Assembly: GCA_900754475.1 (NCBI GenBank) | Contig: CAAECY010000139.1 | Span: 1 to 46,138, forward strand | Direction of reading: 5' to 3' | Length of the DNA: 46,138 bases | Source: an uncultured Sutterella sp. | Lineage (GTDB): Bacteria > Pseudomonadota > Gammaproteobacteria > Burkholderiales > Burkholderiaceae_F | Shown: one piece after another, positions 17,522 to 24,384 of the stretch | Numbering within the stretch: the stretch's first letter is position 1 | How the letters are laid out: the number at the start of each line of letters is the position of its first letter | Position numbers and translations under genes: made by a program | Notes under the pieces: model-generated | The model's database searches: none | What the model was told of the DNA's origin: nothing | What the model saw: the letters and a program-made list of their open reading frames with translations, nothing else

Positions 17522-18016
17522 TCAATCCTCGTGAATGGCGCACTCGACGGGCTTGGCGCCCAAGATGTCGGTGAGCACCTTCGGGTCGATCCCGACCTGA
17601 TAGCCTCGGCGACCGCCGTTGATGAAGATGAGCGGCAGATCGAGGATCGTCTTTTCGACATAAACGGGCATCTGCTTGCGGGTCCCGAAGGGGCTCGTGC
17701 CGCCCACCATGTAGCCCGAATTGCGCTGCGCCTGTTCGGGCTTGCAGGGGGCGATCGACTTCACGCCGATCTGACGGGCGAGGTTTTTCGTCGACACTTC
17801 GCAGTCCCCGTGCATGAGGATGATGAGCGGGTGCGCTTTTTCATCTTCCATCACGAGCGTCTTGACGACCTGGTGATGTTCGAGCCCGCAGGCGGCAGCC
17901 GCCAGCGCCGTACCCCCGTGCTCGACGTACTCGTAGCTGCGCTCCTCGAAAGAAACGCCGTGTTGCTTGAGCCACTGCGTGGCGGGCGTGAGACTCTGAT
18001 GACGGACTTTCGACAT
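17522..18016 (-). CDS. ybaK: Cys-tRNA(Pro) deacylase, YbaK/EbsC type
   Basis: YbaK hydrolyses cysteine mischarged onto tRNA-Pro, acting in trans with prolyl-tRNA synthetase. The 164-residue protein matches the family along its length: TPATQWLKQHGVSF at the start, VVKTLVMED with the conserved lysine, STKNLARQIG, the signature GYMVGGTSPFGTRK, and INGGRRGYQVGI near the end. ATG 18016 is followed by a good family N-terminus. The gene lies 34 bases after ispH on the same strand and is probably cotranscribed with it. Confidence 0.94.
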   Translation of the reverse strand: MSKVRHQSLTPATQWLKQHGVSFEERSYEYVEHGGTALAAAACGLEHHQVVKTLVMEDEKAHPLIILMHGDCEVSTKNLARQIGVKSIAPCKPEQAQRNSGYMVGGTSPFGTRKQMPVYVEKTILDLPLIFINGGRRGYQVGIDPKVLTDILGAKPVECAIHED

Positions 18017-18049
18017 GACGGGGGTCCTTTGCGAACGAAAAGAAGAATC

Positions 18050-19009
18050 TTAGCGCGCCGCGTCCGCATCGGCGAGATCGCACTCGCGCAGGCCCTTCGG
18101 GAGCGGGAAGGCGACGTTTTCTTCAACACCCGGGAGCGTGCGGACGTCGTCGGCGCCGACGTGCGTTTTGAGCCACTCGAGAACGCCCTGCACGAGCGAC
18201 TCCGGGGCGGAGGCGCCCGCCGTGACGCCCACGCGCTCGACCCCTTCGAACCAGGTCGGGTCGACGTGCTCGGCCGTGTCGACGAGGTAGGCGCGCGTCC
18301 CCTGACGTTCGGCGACTTCGCGAAGACGGTTCGAGTTCGAGCTCGTCGCGGACCCGATCACGAGCACGAGGTCCACGCCCGCCTGCGCGAGGTGCTTCAC
18401 CGCTTCCTGGCGGTTCTGCGTCGCGTAGCAGATGTCCTGACGCTTCGGTTCGTGAATGTCGGGGAAGCGCGTCTTGAGGGCGCGAATCACTTCTTCGCTG
18501 TCGTCGGCGCTGATCGTCGTTTGCGTGACGTACGCAAGAGGATCTTCAGGCCCGTAGGGAAGGCGCGCGACGTCGTCGGAGCGCTCGACGAGCACGATCC
18601 CGTCCTTTACCTGCCCCATCGTCCCTTCGACCTCGGGGTGACCGGCGTGACCGATCATGAGAATGGTCTTCCCTTCGGCGCGCATGCGGCCGACTTCCTT
18701 GTGCACCTTGGTAACGAGCGGGCAGGTCGCGTCGAACACGCGCAACCCGCGCTCTTCGGCTTCGCGCACGACGGAAAGCGGAACGCCGTGGGCGGAGAAG
18801 ACGACCGTGGCGCCTACGGGCACGTCCGCGAGGTCGTCGACGAAGACGGCTCCGCGGGCGCGGAGATTTTCGACGACCGTGCGGTTGTGAACGATTTCGT
18901 GACGCACGTAGATCGGAGCGCCGTAGATGTGCAACGCGCGTTCGACGATGGCGATCGCACGGGTGACGCCCGCGCAAAAGCCGCGGGGCTGGGCGAGAAG
19001 AACCTGCAT
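18050..19009 (-). CDS. ispH: 4-hydroxy-3-methylbut-2-enyl diphosphate reductase
   Basis: IspH catalyses the last step of the MEP isoprenoid pathway, giving IPP and DMAPP with an iron-sulfur cluster. The 319-residue protein has the three cluster cysteines Cys12 (GFCAG), Cys96 (TCPLVTKVH) and Cys194 (ICYATQNRQ), with His41, His74 and His124 and the catalytic Glu128 in HPEVEGTMGQ. The frame is open upstream to 19105, but ATG 19009 (MQVLLAQPRG) is the family start. It precedes ybaK and is divergent from rpmB. Confidence 0.97.
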   Translation of the reverse strand: MQVLLAQPRGFCAGVTRAIAIVERALHIYGAPIYVRHEIVHNRTVVENLRARGAVFVDDLADVPVGATVVFSAHGVPLSVVREAEERGLRVFDATCPLVTKVHKEVGRMRAEGKTILMIGHAGHPEVEGTMGQVKDGIVLVERSDDVARLPYGPEDPLAYVTQTTISADDSEEVIRALKTRFPDIHEPKRQDICYATQNRQEAVKHLAQAGVDLVLVIGSATSSNSNRLREVAERQGTRAYLVDTAEHVDPTWFEGVERVGVTAGASAPESLVQGVLEWLKTHVGADDVRTLPGVEENVAFPLPKGLRECDLADADAAR

Positions 19010-19122
19010 GGTGGGGCCTGGTAGAAGTCGTTGGAGGGAAGCGGCGGGGCCGCTCGTCCTGAAAATTCTTCTCAAGAATAAAGAAATTCGGGGTTTTGCG
19101 CACACGACCCCGACAAAACGGG

Positions 19123-19253
19123 TACAATGCGCCCCACGTCAAATTTTTCCGTGTCTCCGGGCGCCCTGTTCTGACACTATGGGGGGCCAGGCTTTGGTGT
19201 CGGTTGAAAAACCGAGACCTTGGTGGCGACACTTTGTAACCTTGACGTATAAT
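19123..19253 (+). promoter_or_regulatory. candidate -10 boxes upstream of rpmB-rpmG
   Basis: A perfect TATAAT lies at 19248-19253, about 70 bases before rpmB, directly preceded by TTGACG (too close to serve as its -35). A TACAAT box lies at 19123-19128. No -35 at proper spacing is convincing for either. The gap 19010-19325 shows no coding signal. Confidence 0.35.
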
Positions 19254-19325
19254 CTCATTCTTTCTGCGCTCGCGTGGCCCGTCGGGGCTCTGCGAGATGA
19301 ATTTTTTTAAGAACTGGAGTTAGAG

Positions 19326-19559
19326 ATGGCACGAGTGTGTCAAGTCACCGGTAAGGCGCCGATGGTCGGCCATCACGTCTCGCACGCGAACAACAAGACC
19401 AAGCGCCGCTTCATGCCCAATCTGCAGTACCGCCGTTTCTGGGTTGAAAGCGAAAACCGTTGGGTCCGTCTGCGTTTGACGACGGCCGGCCTTCGTACGG
19501 TCGATAAGATTGGTATCGACGCTGTTCTCGCGGATCTTCGCGCCCGCGGCGAAATCTAA
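19326..19559 (+). CDS. rpmB: 50S ribosomal protein L28
   Basis: The 77-residue basic protein begins MARVCQVTGKAPMVGHHVSHANN, the L28 signature, and continues with KRRFMPNLQYRRFWV. It is a structural component of the large ribosomal subunit. ATG 19326 has TGGAG seven bases upstream. rpmG follows after 16 bases, the usual two-gene operon. Confidence 0.98.
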   Translation: MARVCQVTGKAPMVGHHVSHANNKTKRRFMPNLQYRRFWVESENRWVRLRLTTAGLRTVDKIGIDAVLADLRARGEI

Positions 19560-19575
19560 GTAAAGGAGTTTCACC

Positions 19576-19743
19576 ATGGCGAAAGGCGCTCGCGAAAAGA
19601 TCAAGCTCGAATCGACGGCTGGTACCGGCCACTTCTACACCACCACGAAGAACAAGAAGACTTCCACCGGCAAGATGGAAATCTCGAAGTTCGACCCGGT
19701 GGCTCGTAAGCACGTGGTCTACAAGGAAACGAAGCTCAAGTAA
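19576..19743 (+). CDS. rpmG: 50S ribosomal protein L33
   Basis: This short frame of 55 residues reads MAKGAREKIKLESTAGTGHF, followed by YTTTKNKK and ends KHVVYKETKLK, the cysteine-free L33 form. AAAGGAG lies nine bases upstream of the ATG. It is the second gene of the rpmB-rpmG operon and is followed by a rho-independent terminator. Confidence 0.98.
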   Translation: MAKGAREKIKLESTAGTGHFYTTTKNKKTSTGKMEISKFDPVARKHVVYKETKLK

Positions 19744-19769
19744 TCTGAGTTTCCGAAATGTTTCCGGCG

Positions 19770-19811
19770 AAAACGCTCGGCAGAATATGTCAGCCGGGCG
19801 TTTTGCTTTTT
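19770..19811 (+). terminator. terminator of rpmB-rpmG
   Basis: AAAACGCTCGGC (19770-19781) pairs with GCCGGGCGTTTT (19793-19804), with one G-T pair, followed by GCTTTTT. Confidence 0.8.
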
Positions 19812-19845
19812 CCGGGGGTTGATTCCGCATCGACCCGACGGAATG

Positions 19846-19889
19846 ACAAAGTCCCGCATCTCGTTGCCCGAGAGCGGGACTTTGTTTTT
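19846..19889 (+). terminator. second strong terminator hairpin behind rpmG
   Basis: ACAAAGTCCCGC (19846-19857) pairs with GCGGGACTTTGT (19874-19885), extended inward by TCTCG/CGAGA, and is followed by TTTTG. ATTCCG at 19822-19827 can pair either with CGGAAT at 19839-19844 or with CGGAAT inside 19890-19896, giving two alternative folds around it. Confidence 0.7.
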
Positions 19890-19906
19890 GCGGAATTTCA
19901 AAAGGA

Positions 19907-19938
19907 AAAACGCCCGAGGGCGAACCTTCGGGCGTTTT
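19907..19938 (-). terminator. terminator of tsaD
   Basis: AAAACGCCCGAGGG (19907-19920) pairs with CCTTCGGGCGTTTT (19925-19938) around a four-base loop, TTCG on the minus strand. On that strand it is followed by TCCTTTTG, immediately after the tsaD stop. Confidence 0.85.
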
Positions 19939-19962
19939 GTGGAGTTGCGGGCGAGCCCTCGA

Positions 19963-20994
19963 TCAGAGCGTTTCAAGCGGCCAGCGGGGGCGCACCTTGA
20001 AGCCCGTCTGACGACGGAGCGCCTCGCGCTCTTCGGGCGTCATCGCTTCGTAGCGCGCGAGACCCGCGGCGGCGATCATCGCGCCGTTGTCGGTGCAAAG
20101 GCGCATGGGCGGATAGAAGATTTCCCCCTTGCGGCGGCGCACTTCGTCGGTAAGACGCGCGCGGAGCTGCTTGTTGGCGGAAACGCCCCCCGCGACGACG
20201 ACGCGCTTGAGTTTCGTCTGACGCATCGCGCGAACGAGCTTTGCGGCAAGCACGTCGACCACCGCGTCGACGAAGCCGCGCGCGAGGTTCGCGCGCCAGG
20301 TTTCGTCCGAGGTGTCTTCGGCCGCATGGACGGCGGTGAGGACCGACGTTTTGAGGCCCGAGAAGCTCATGTTGAGGTTCGGAGCGTGAATCATGGGGCG
20401 CGCAAGCTCAATGGCGCCCGAAGTGCCTTTTTCGGCAAGCGCCGACACGGCGGGGCCGCCGGGGTAGGGAAGCCCGAGAAGCTGCGCCGTCTTGTCGAAG
20501 GCTTCGCCCGCGGCGTCGTCGAGCGTTTCGCCGAGGAGTTCGTAGTGCCCGAAGCGCTCCACCTTCAGAATCTGCGTGTGCCCGCCCGAAACGAGCACGG
20601 CGAGGAAGGGGAATTCGGGTGCGGGGTCCGAAAGGCGCGCGGCAAGGAGGTGCCCTTCGAGGTGGTGCACGCCGAGAACGGGAATTTCAAGCGCCCAGCC
20701 GATCGCGTGCGCGACGGCGTTGCCGACGAGCAAAGCGCCGGCGAGCCCCGGCCCTTCGGTCACGGCTACGGCGTCGATGTCGGCGCGGGTCTTCCCCGCC
20801 TTATTAAGTACGTCGTCGACGAGCGCCACGGCGCGACGGATGTGGTCGCGGCTCGCGAGCTCGGGCACCACGCCGCCGTAGGCGCGGTGCATGTCGATCT
20901 GGGTGTGCAGAGCGTCGGCGAGAAGACCGTCTCTGTCGGAAATGAGTGCAGCTCCCGTCTCGTCGCAGGAGGATTCGATACCAAGTACGAGCAT
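19963..20994 (-). CDS. tsaD: tRNA N6-threonylcarbamoyladenosine transferase subunit
   Basis: TsaD carries out the transfer step of t6A synthesis at position 37 of ANN-decoding tRNAs, with TsaB, TsaC and TsaE. The 343-residue protein has the ASKHA-fold start LGIESSCDETG, the metal-binding His111 and His115 in GVHHLEGH, LVSGGHTQ, VAGGVSANKQLR and the C-terminal CTDNGAMIA with the metal-binding aspartate. It is transcribed divergently from rpsU, the classical arrangement next to the macromolecular-synthesis operon. Confidence 0.97.
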   Translation of the reverse strand: MLVLGIESSCDETGAALISDRDGLLADALHTQIDMHRAYGGVVPELASRDHIRRAVALVDDVLNKAGKTRADIDAVAVTEGPGLAGALLVGNAVAHAIGWALEIPVLGVHHLEGHLLAARLSDPAPEFPFLAVLVSGGHTQILKVERFGHYELLGETLDDAAGEAFDKTAQLLGLPYPGGPAVSALAEKGTSGAIELARPMIHAPNLNMSFSGLKTSVLTAVHAAEDTSDETWRANLARGFVDAVVDVLAAKLVRAMRQTKLKRVVVAGGVSANKQLRARLTDEVRRRKGEIFYPPMRLCTDNGAMIAAAGLARYEAMTPEEREALRRQTGFKVRPRWPLETL

Positions 20995-21140
20995 AGTGCG
21001 GAAATTTTACTGGTTCGGACTTCGGGACGGCGCTTTCCCGAAGGTTTTTTCCACGGCGGTGTTTTCGGCTCGGAGGGGGGAATTCGGGAAAACCTCGTGC
21101 GGCTTTCGCGCCGAAGGACGAAAAAAATCGGCTCCGCGCG

Positions 21141-21169
21141 TTGTAGCCACAGGAAAAATATGCCAAAAT
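21141..21169 (+). promoter_or_regulatory. candidate rpsU promoter with extended -10
   Basis: TTGTAG (21141-21146) is 17 bases from CAAAAT (21164-21169), and the -10 is preceded by TGC, an extended -10 element (TGnCAAAAT). The predicted start lies about 80 bases before rpsU. Confidence 0.4.
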
Positions 21170-21256
21170 GCGCCCTTCGTTCTCCGTCCCATCTTGCCCC
21201 GGAACCAGATGAGACGGTTCACCAGTCATTTCCGGGTCATCACAACTAGGTGTCTG

Positions 21257-21469
21257 ATGCCTACTATCCGCGTTAAAGAAAACGAACCGTTTGAAGTTGC
21301 TCTTCGTCGCTTCAAGCGCACCATCGAAAAGTCCGGCCTCCTCACGGAACTCCGTGCCCGCGAATTCTACGAAAAGCCCACCGCCGAACGTAAGCGCAAG
21401 AAGGCTGCCGCGATCAAGCGCCACTACAAGCGCCTTCGCAGCATGATGCTCCCCAAGAAGCTCTACTAA
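21257..21469 (+). CDS. rpsU: 30S ribosomal protein S21
   Basis: The 70-residue basic protein begins MPTIRVKENEPFEVALRRFK and contains ERKRKKAAAIKRHYKR, the S21 pattern. S21 is needed for translation initiation on the small subunit. It opens the rpsU-(yqeY)-dnaG-rpoD series. A start further upstream is open but not supported; AGGTG precedes this ATG. Confidence 0.98.
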   Translation: MPTIRVKENEPFEVALRRFKRTIEKSGLLTELRAREFYEKPTAERKRKKAAAIKRHYKRLRSMMLPKKLY

Positions 21470-21631
21470 TTCTTGTAGAACGCTTCGGGCGCTGCGCTCT
21501 TTGAGTGCGACGCCGGGTGCACGGTCCCCCTTCAGCGGGGACAACCCGACCGCGTGCGGGACTCTTCGGAGTCGGTCGTACGCAGAACGAATCCTCCCGC
21601 GTCGACGGGAATTTCCTCACGAAGGATGGTG

Positions 21632-22075
21632 ATGATTAAGGACAGAATCCGCGAAGATATGAAGGCCGCCATGCGATCGCATGATGCTGCGCGTCTGAGC
21701 ACGATTCGTTTGCTCCTTGCCGCAATCAAGCAGCGTGAGATCGACGAACAGATCGAATCGACGGACGACGACGTCCTGGCCGTAATCGCCAAGATGGTCA
21801 AACAGCGCCGCGACTCGGTCGAACAGTACCGCGCCGGCGGTCGCGACGACCTGGCTCAGAACGAGCAGGCCGAAATCGATGTGCTTCAGGCTTATCTGCC
21901 TCAGGCGCTCACGGACGACGAAATCGCCGCGATCATCGATGAAGCGACGGCCGCGGTCGGCCTTACCGGCATGGCCGCCATGGGCAAAGTCATGGCCCTG
22001 GTGAAGCCCCGTGTGAACGGCCGCGCGGACCTCGGCAAAGTTTCCGCTCTCATCAAGGCGCGCCTTACGGCCTGA
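21632..22075 (+). CDS. yqeY: YqeY/GatB-related domain protein
   Basis: The product is 147 residues and matches the GatB/YqeY family, related to the tRNA-binding tail of the GatB amidotransferase subunit. Conserved stretches are MIKDRIREDMKAAMR, RLSTIRLLLAAIKQREID, YRAGGRDDLA and AEIDVLQAYLPQALTDDE, then AAMGKVMALVKPRVNGRAD. Its biochemical role is not established. Two in-frame ATGs exist; 21632 is preferred because GAAGG lies six bases upstream, while 21626 overlaps that site. It lies 162 bases after rpsU and ends before a strong terminator. Confidence 0.93.
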   Translation: MIKDRIREDMKAAMRSHDAARLSTIRLLLAAIKQREIDEQIESTDDDVLAVIAKMVKQRRDSVEQYRAGGRDDLAQNEQAEIDVLQAYLPQALTDDEIAAIIDEATAAVGLTGMAAMGKVMALVKPRVNGRADLGKVSALIKARLTA

Positions 22076-22141
22076 GCCCCGAGAGCCGAAGACCGGACTG
22101 TTCGGCACTCGACCGAGTGCCTCGACCTCATGTCTTCCTGG

Positions 22142-22178
22142 TTTCGCCCGAAGAGAAATCTTCGGGCGAAAACTTTTT
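22142..22178 (+). terminator. terminator after yqeY
   Basis: TTTCGCCCGAAG (22142-22153) pairs perfectly with CTTCGGGCGAAA (22160-22171), loop AGAAAT, followed by a T-run at 22174-22178. Confidence 0.9.
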
Positions 22179-22387
22179 CGGGGTCCCGAAAATTCGTCGG
22201 GCCCCGTCACGTTGCCTCCTCGCCTCTTCGTGCTTCCTCGTGCCTCGTCGCGCGTGCCTCTTGCGGCGTTCGTGCGCTCGCTCTGTCGGGTCGGTGCGCG
22301 CGGCGCGTACGGGGGAGGAACGAACCGCACGAGTCGTATGAGCCGTTCGAGCCGTACGACGTGCGCGCCCTGCGAAAAGCGCCGTTT

Positions 22388-22679
22388 TGCAAAAATGGGG
22401 CTCCTGCAAAAGGCGCGAAATTGCAAACGAGCCGCTCGGGCTTCCGGGCGGCTTTTTTGCGCCCGGAGGGCTCGAACTCCCGTCGTCTACGGGCTCTTGA
22501 GTAGTCGAAAATAAGGACTTTGTCGAAGGATTTTTCTTGCAAAATCTGCGATACTGCAAGAATGCAAAAACGCATTACCTTGGAATCTGATGATGCAAGG
22601 CTGTGTTTTCTTAGGAAAACTGCTTACATCTCCAACGCTAATGCAAAGCACAATGGTTACATCGGTCTCCGCATTGCAA
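22388..22679. repeat. nine TGCAA repeats upstream of brnQ
   Basis: TGCAA occurs at 22388, 22405, 22422, 22538, 22555, 22563, 22594, 22642 and 22675. The first three are spaced exactly 17 bases apart, as are 22538 and 22555. The longer core is often TGCAAAA. Such density stands out in GC-rich DNA and may mark a regulator-binding array. Confidence 0.4.
22431..22458 (+). terminator. second terminator upstream of brnQ
   Basis: GCCGCTCGG (22431-22439) pairs with CCGGGCGGC (22444-22452), one G-T pair, tight loop, followed by six T. It would stop any transcript that escapes the first terminator, or end a short RNA from 22180-22430. Confidence 0.75.
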
Positions 22680-22864
22680 AGGCCCGACGCATCCCGAAGG
22701 ATGTGTTTCGCCCCCTCGCTTCGGACGGCCGCCTCAAGGAATTCCCCCGTTCCTCACGACAACAACTTCAGGAACCTCTCTCATGTCGGATACTGCCAAC
22801 CGCACACGATTCATCGCCATCGGTTCGATGCTCTTCGCTCTCTTTTTCGGGGCCGGCAACCTGA
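22562..22864 (+). CDS. doubtful small open frame overlapping the brnQ start
   Basis: From ATG 22562 a frame of 100 codons reads MQKRITLESDDARLCFLRKT onward and runs 82 bases into brnQ in another frame. I recognise no family, there is no ribosome-binding site, and the part inside brnQ looks like a shadow. The DNA before 22680 is lower in GC than its neighbours, so a remnant of a foreign gene or a regulatory leader is equally possible. Confidence 0.15.
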   Translation: MQKRITLESDDARLCFLRKTAYISNANAKHNGYIGLRIAKARRIPKDVFRPLASDGRLKEFPRSSRQQLQEPLSCRILPTAHDSSPSVRCSSLSFSGPAT

Positions 22865-24129
22865 TTTTCCCCGCGGCCATGGGTCAGGCCGCCGGTGAAA
22901 ACGTCTGGTGGGCCGTTCTCGGTTTCTGCGTGACCGGTGTCGGTCTGCCGTTGCTCGGCATTATTGCGGTGGCGTACTCGGGCTGCCACGACCTGCGTCA
23001 GGTCGCGAGCCGCGTTCACCCCTGGTACGGGCTCTTCTACACGGTGTTGAGCTACATGGCGATCGGTCCCTGCTTCGCCATCCCCCGTACGGGCACGGTG
23101 TCCTTTGAAATCGCTCTGCGTCCCTTCCTCGGTGCGGAACCCTCCGCGATGGCGCTCCCGATCTTTCTTGCGGTCTTCCTCGGCTTCTCGGGGTGGCTCG
23201 CCGCTTCGCCCTCGAAGCTCGTCGACCGCATCGGCAAGTTCCTGACGCCCGCGCTCCTCGTGACGATTCTTGCGATGATCGTGATGTCGTTCGTCGCGCC
23301 GATGGGCGACTTCCAGGCCGCCACGGGCGCCTACACGGCTCCCTTTGCCGCCGCCGTTCAGGGCGTGCTCGACGGTTACAACACCCTCGACGCCATTGCC
23401 GCTCTCGTTTTCTCGACCCTCGTTGTCAACTGCGTGCGTGAAAACGGCGTGCACGATGCGAAGGCCGTGACGGAACAGGTGACGAAGGCGGGCGTGCTCG
23501 CGGGCGGTCTCCTCGCCGTGGTTTATGTCTTCATCGCCAAGATCGGTGCGGAAAGCGTGGCCGCGATCGGCATGCAGGAAACGGGCGCTCCGGTGCTCGC
23601 CGAAAGCGCGAAGATCTTCTTCGGCACGTTCGGCGCCTACCTCCTTGCCGCGATGGTGCTCCTCGCCTGCGTGACGACGGCCGTTGGCCTCCTCACCTGC
23701 TGCGCCGCCTTCTTCCTGCGCCTCACGGGCAAGCTCACCTACTCGACCTGGGTCGCGCTCTTTACGGTCGTCTCGTACCTGATCGGTCTCTTCGGCCTGA
23801 AGACGATCATCGTGTCGACGATCCCGGTGCTGATGTTCATCTATCCGCTCTGCGTCGCGCTCATGGGCCTCATCTTCCTCGACAAGTTCTTCGGCGGCCG
23901 TCAGTGCGTCTATGCCTGGACGATGGGCTTTACCTTCCTGATGGCACTCGTCAACGGTCTTGAAACCGCGGGCGTGCCGATGGCGGGTCTCGAAGAAGTG
24001 CTGAAGACCTACCTGCCGCTCCATTCCTACGGCCTCGGCTGGATCAGCTTCTCGGTGACGGGCTTCGTTGTGGGCCTTATCTGGAAGGCGGTCGTCCCCG
24101 AAAAGGAACTCGTCGAACAGGCGGCTTGA
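22783..24129 (+). CDS. brnQ: branched-chain amino acid transporter, BrnQ (LIVCS) family
   Basis: BrnQ imports leucine, isoleucine and valine across the inner membrane with sodium or protons. The 448-residue protein is strongly hydrophobic with about twelve membrane segments. The N-terminal signature FALFFGAGNLIFPAAMGQ and the IPRTGTVSFE segment are typical of the family. ATG 22783 has AGGAAC upstream. It interrupts the usual yqeY-dnaG adjacency and is bracketed by terminators (22142-22178 and 22431-22458 before it, 24223-24286 after it), so it is an independent unit inserted into the macromolecular-synthesis region. Confidence 0.95.
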   Translation: MSDTANRTRFIAIGSMLFALFFGAGNLIFPAAMGQAAGENVWWAVLGFCVTGVGLPLLGIIAVAYSGCHDLRQVASRVHPWYGLFYTVLSYMAIGPCFAIPRTGTVSFEIALRPFLGAEPSAMALPIFLAVFLGFSGWLAASPSKLVDRIGKFLTPALLVTILAMIVMSFVAPMGDFQAATGAYTAPFAAAVQGVLDGYNTLDAIAALVFSTLVVNCVRENGVHDAKAVTEQVTKAGVLAGGLLAVVYVFIAKIGAESVAAIGMQETGAPVLAESAKIFFGTFGAYLLAAMVLLACVTTAVGLLTCCAAFFLRLTGKLTYSTWVALFTVVSYLIGLFGLKTIIVSTIPVLMFIYPLCVALMGLIFLDKFFGGRQCVYAWTMGFTFLMALVNGLETAGVPMAGLEEVLKTYLPLHSYGLGWISFSVTGFVVGLIWKAVVPEKELVEQAA

Positions 24130-24222
24130 TCCGAAGACACGCGACGGGGGCGCCCGGCAGGCGCCCTCAGCCGGGCTCCGAACGAGCCCGCCCCCGCCGC
24201 TCTTTGAACCGCCGCTTCCCGC

Positions 24223-24286
24223 AGCCGTCGGTACGAATCGCTCCCGCAAAAGTTTTGCGGCGAAGCGGTTCGACCGACGGCTTTTT
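24223..24286 (+). terminator. long terminator after brnQ
   Basis: AGCCGTCGGT (24223-24232) pairs with ACCGACGGCT (24273-24282), and inside it CCGCAAAA pairs with TTTTGCGG to make one long imperfect stem. It is followed by TTTTG. Confidence 0.85.
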
Positions 24287-24333
24287 GTATTCGGACTGCG
24301 CGAAAATTGAGGGGGCCCCGGGGCCCTCTCCGC

Positions 24334-24339
24334 TACAAT
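24334..24339 (+). promoter_or_regulatory. candidate -10 box for dnaG
   Basis: TACAAT lies 45 bases before the dnaG ATG. The nearest -35-like TTGAGG (24308-24313) is 20 bases away, longer than ideal. After the brnQ terminator dnaG needs its own promoter. Confidence 0.3.
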
Positions 24340-24384
24340 ACCCGGTTTTCCATACCTTCCACCTCCGTCCGTTTCGCACCCGCC

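Larger units (their letters stand above)
22076..22782. other. long non-coding gap between yqeY and brnQ
   Basis: The gap contains two rho-independent terminators (22142-22178 and 22431-22458), a small hairpin (22104-22121), a longer imperfect hairpin (22326-22365), nine copies of TGCAA (22388-22679) and a lower-GC stretch from about 22500. Any brnQ promoter must be in the last 280 bases; GATACT at 22550-22555 is a possible -10. Confidence 0.6.

Noticed and set aside
22461..22505. A minus-strand stretch resembling the 3' half of a tRNA (GTTCGAGCC)
   Set aside because: The T-stem has a mismatch and no matching 5' acceptor or anticodon arm can be found to the right, so it is neither a tRNA nor a convincing attachment-site remnant.
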